This document shows, in pieces, positions 5,965-6,748 of a stretch of 6,748 nt of DNA. The notes beneath the pieces are model-generated. The model was given only the letters and a program-made list of their open reading frames with translations. It was not told the DNA's origin and searched no databases. Numbering within the stretch: the first letter of the stretch is position 1; every line of letters begins with the position of its first letter. The position numbers were made by a program, and so were the translations under genes. Origin of the DNA: Beijerinckiaceae bacterium (GTDB taxonomy: Bacteria > Pseudomonadota > Alphaproteobacteria > Rhizobiales > Beijerinckiaceae); NCBI GenBank assembly GCA_947458675.1, contig CANHAW010000120.1, positions 1 to 6,748 on the forward strand. The letters run 5' to 3'.

Positions 5965-5990
5965 AAGAAAAATATCTCAGGCAGACTGCC
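5965..5990 (-). terminator. Mini-hairpin and T-rich tract after uxs
   Basis: On the minus strand, one base after the uxs stop, GGCA-GTC-TGCC (5990-5980) forms a 4-bp stem, followed by TGAGATA and a T-rich tract with T5, C, T5. The stem is too short for a strong terminator and the T tract is displaced; partial termination between uxs and glf is possible. Nothing else is visible in the 79-base spacer except high A+T. Confidence 0.25.
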
Positions 5991-5991
5991 A

Positions 5992-6748
5992 TTACGCGGC
6001 TTTCCCGCCCTTATTCAGGACGTCATCGAAATAGGCGATGGTCTTTTCAAGCCCTTCGCGCAATTGCACCTTGGGTGACCAGCCGAGCTTTTCGCGCGCA
6101 CATGCAATATCGGGCTTGCGCTGTTTTGGGTCGTCGGAGGGCAGCGGCATATGGACGAGCTGCGAGCGCGAGCCCGTCATTTCCAGCACGAGTTCAGCCA
6201 ATTCACGAATGGTGAATTCGACAGGATTGCCGAGATTGACAGGTCCGGTCAGCGTGTCGTCACTGTCCATGAAGGCCAGGAAGCCGGCGACGAGATCATC
6301 GACAAAACAGAATGAACGCGTCTGGCCGCCATCGCCGAACAAAGTGATCGGCTGGTGTGTGAGAGCCTGGACGATGAAATTCGAAACCACGCGCCCATCA
6401 TTGGGGTGCATGCGCGGGCCGTAAGTGTTGAAAATGCGCGCGACCTTGATCTTGACGCCATGCTGGCGGTGATAATCGAAGAACAGGGTTTCGGCGCAGC
6501 GTTTGCCCTCGTCATAACAGGCGCGCAGGCCCGTCGGATTGACATTGCCCCAATAGGATTCTGGCTGGGGATGAACGCTCGGGTCGCCATAGATTTCCGA
6601 TGTCGAAGCCTGGAAAATTTTCACTTTCAGGCGTTTGGCAAGGCCCAGCATGTTGATCGCGCCGATCACGCTGGTCTTGGTCGTCTGCACCGGATCGAAT
6701 TGATAATGGATCGGCGAGGCCGGGCAGGCGAGATTGTAGATCTCATCC
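5992..6748 (-). CDS. uxs: UDP-glucuronate decarboxylase (UDP-xylose synthase), 5'-truncated by window edge
   Basis: The frame is open to the right edge, so the start and the NAD-binding Rossmann loop lie outside; 251 residues are visible. This extended short-chain dehydrogenase family oxidises and decarboxylates UDP-glucuronate to UDP-xylose with bound NAD. Signature blocks: [13 protein letters not shown] (residues 3-15), typical of UXS rather than GalE or Rml[10 protein letters not shown] (47-55) with the catalytic Ser/Thr region; YWGNVNP (65-71); the catalytic YDEGK (78-82, Tyr and Lys of the YxxxK motif); [19 protein letters not shown]; and [16 protein letters not shown]. The C-terminus has the usual [20 protein letters not shown] at 6690 lies inside this homology and is not the start. 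About 90 N-terminal residues are missing. It is transcribed towards glf. A UDP-glucuronate or dTDP-sugar dehydratase relative is possible but less likely given the ACPASPIHY block. Confidence 0.92.
   Translation of the reverse strand, partial: DEIYNLACPASPIHYQFDPVQTTKTSVIGAINMLGLAKRLKVKIFQASTSEIYGDPSVHPQPESYWGNVNPTGLRACYDEGKRCAETLFFDYHRQHGVKIKVARIFNTYGPRMHPNDGRVVSNFIVQALTHQPITLFGDGGQTRSFCFVDDLVAGFLAFMDSDDTLTGPVNLGNPVEFTIRELAELVLEMTGSRSQLVHMPLPSDDPKQRKPDIACAREKLGWSPKVQLREGLEKTIAYFDDVLNKGGKAA

Noticed and set aside
1..6748. CRISPR array, insertion sequence or tandem repeat
   Set aside because: No regularly spaced repeats, transposase-like protein or terminal inverted repeats were seen on reading both strands.

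Overview
The window looks like a piece of an alphaproteobacterial chromosome, most likely Hyphomicrobiales. The reasons are the close rhizobial/Beijerinckiaceae-like wording of the PccA and LipB proteins, the moderately high G+C coding style, and a promoter that matches the general-stress (EcfG) consensus used only in this class. The genus cannot be fixed from the sequence alone.

Left part (1-3187): core metabolism. The window opens inside pccA, the biotin-carrying alpha subunit of propionyl-CoA carboxylase. On the same strand and tightly packed follow a gamma-glutamylcyclotransferase-like gene and an acylphosphatase gene that overlap by ATGA. The acylphosphatase gene runs head-on into lipB (octanoyltransferase, minus strand), and the two stop codons share one CTAG.

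Middle (3188-3592): a roughly 200-base spacer, a complete tRNA-Leu(GAG) with encoded CCA, and a short T-rich stretch with hairpins and a probable terminator.

Right part (3593-6748): surface-glycan genes. A DUF707 protein, probably glycosyltransferase-like and starting at a non-ATG codon, lies on the plus strand. Head-on to it, with no base between the stops, is a small helix-turn-helix protein. Upstream of that gene is a perfect GGAAC-N17-CGTT match to the EcfG (general stress response) promoter. Further right on the minus strand are glf (UDP-galactopyranose mutase) and the 3' part of a UDP-glucuronate decarboxylase (UDP-xylose synthase) gene, transcribed in the order uxs then glf. Together these would supply UDP-xylose and UDP-galactofuranose for a cell-surface polysaccharide, with the DUF707 protein as a possible transfer or modifying enzyme.

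Most of the window is conventional. The points most worth following are the apparently stress-controlled orphan HTH protein, the DUF707 gene beside tRNA-Leu at a change of gene content, and the two cases of convergent genes with no intergenic space.
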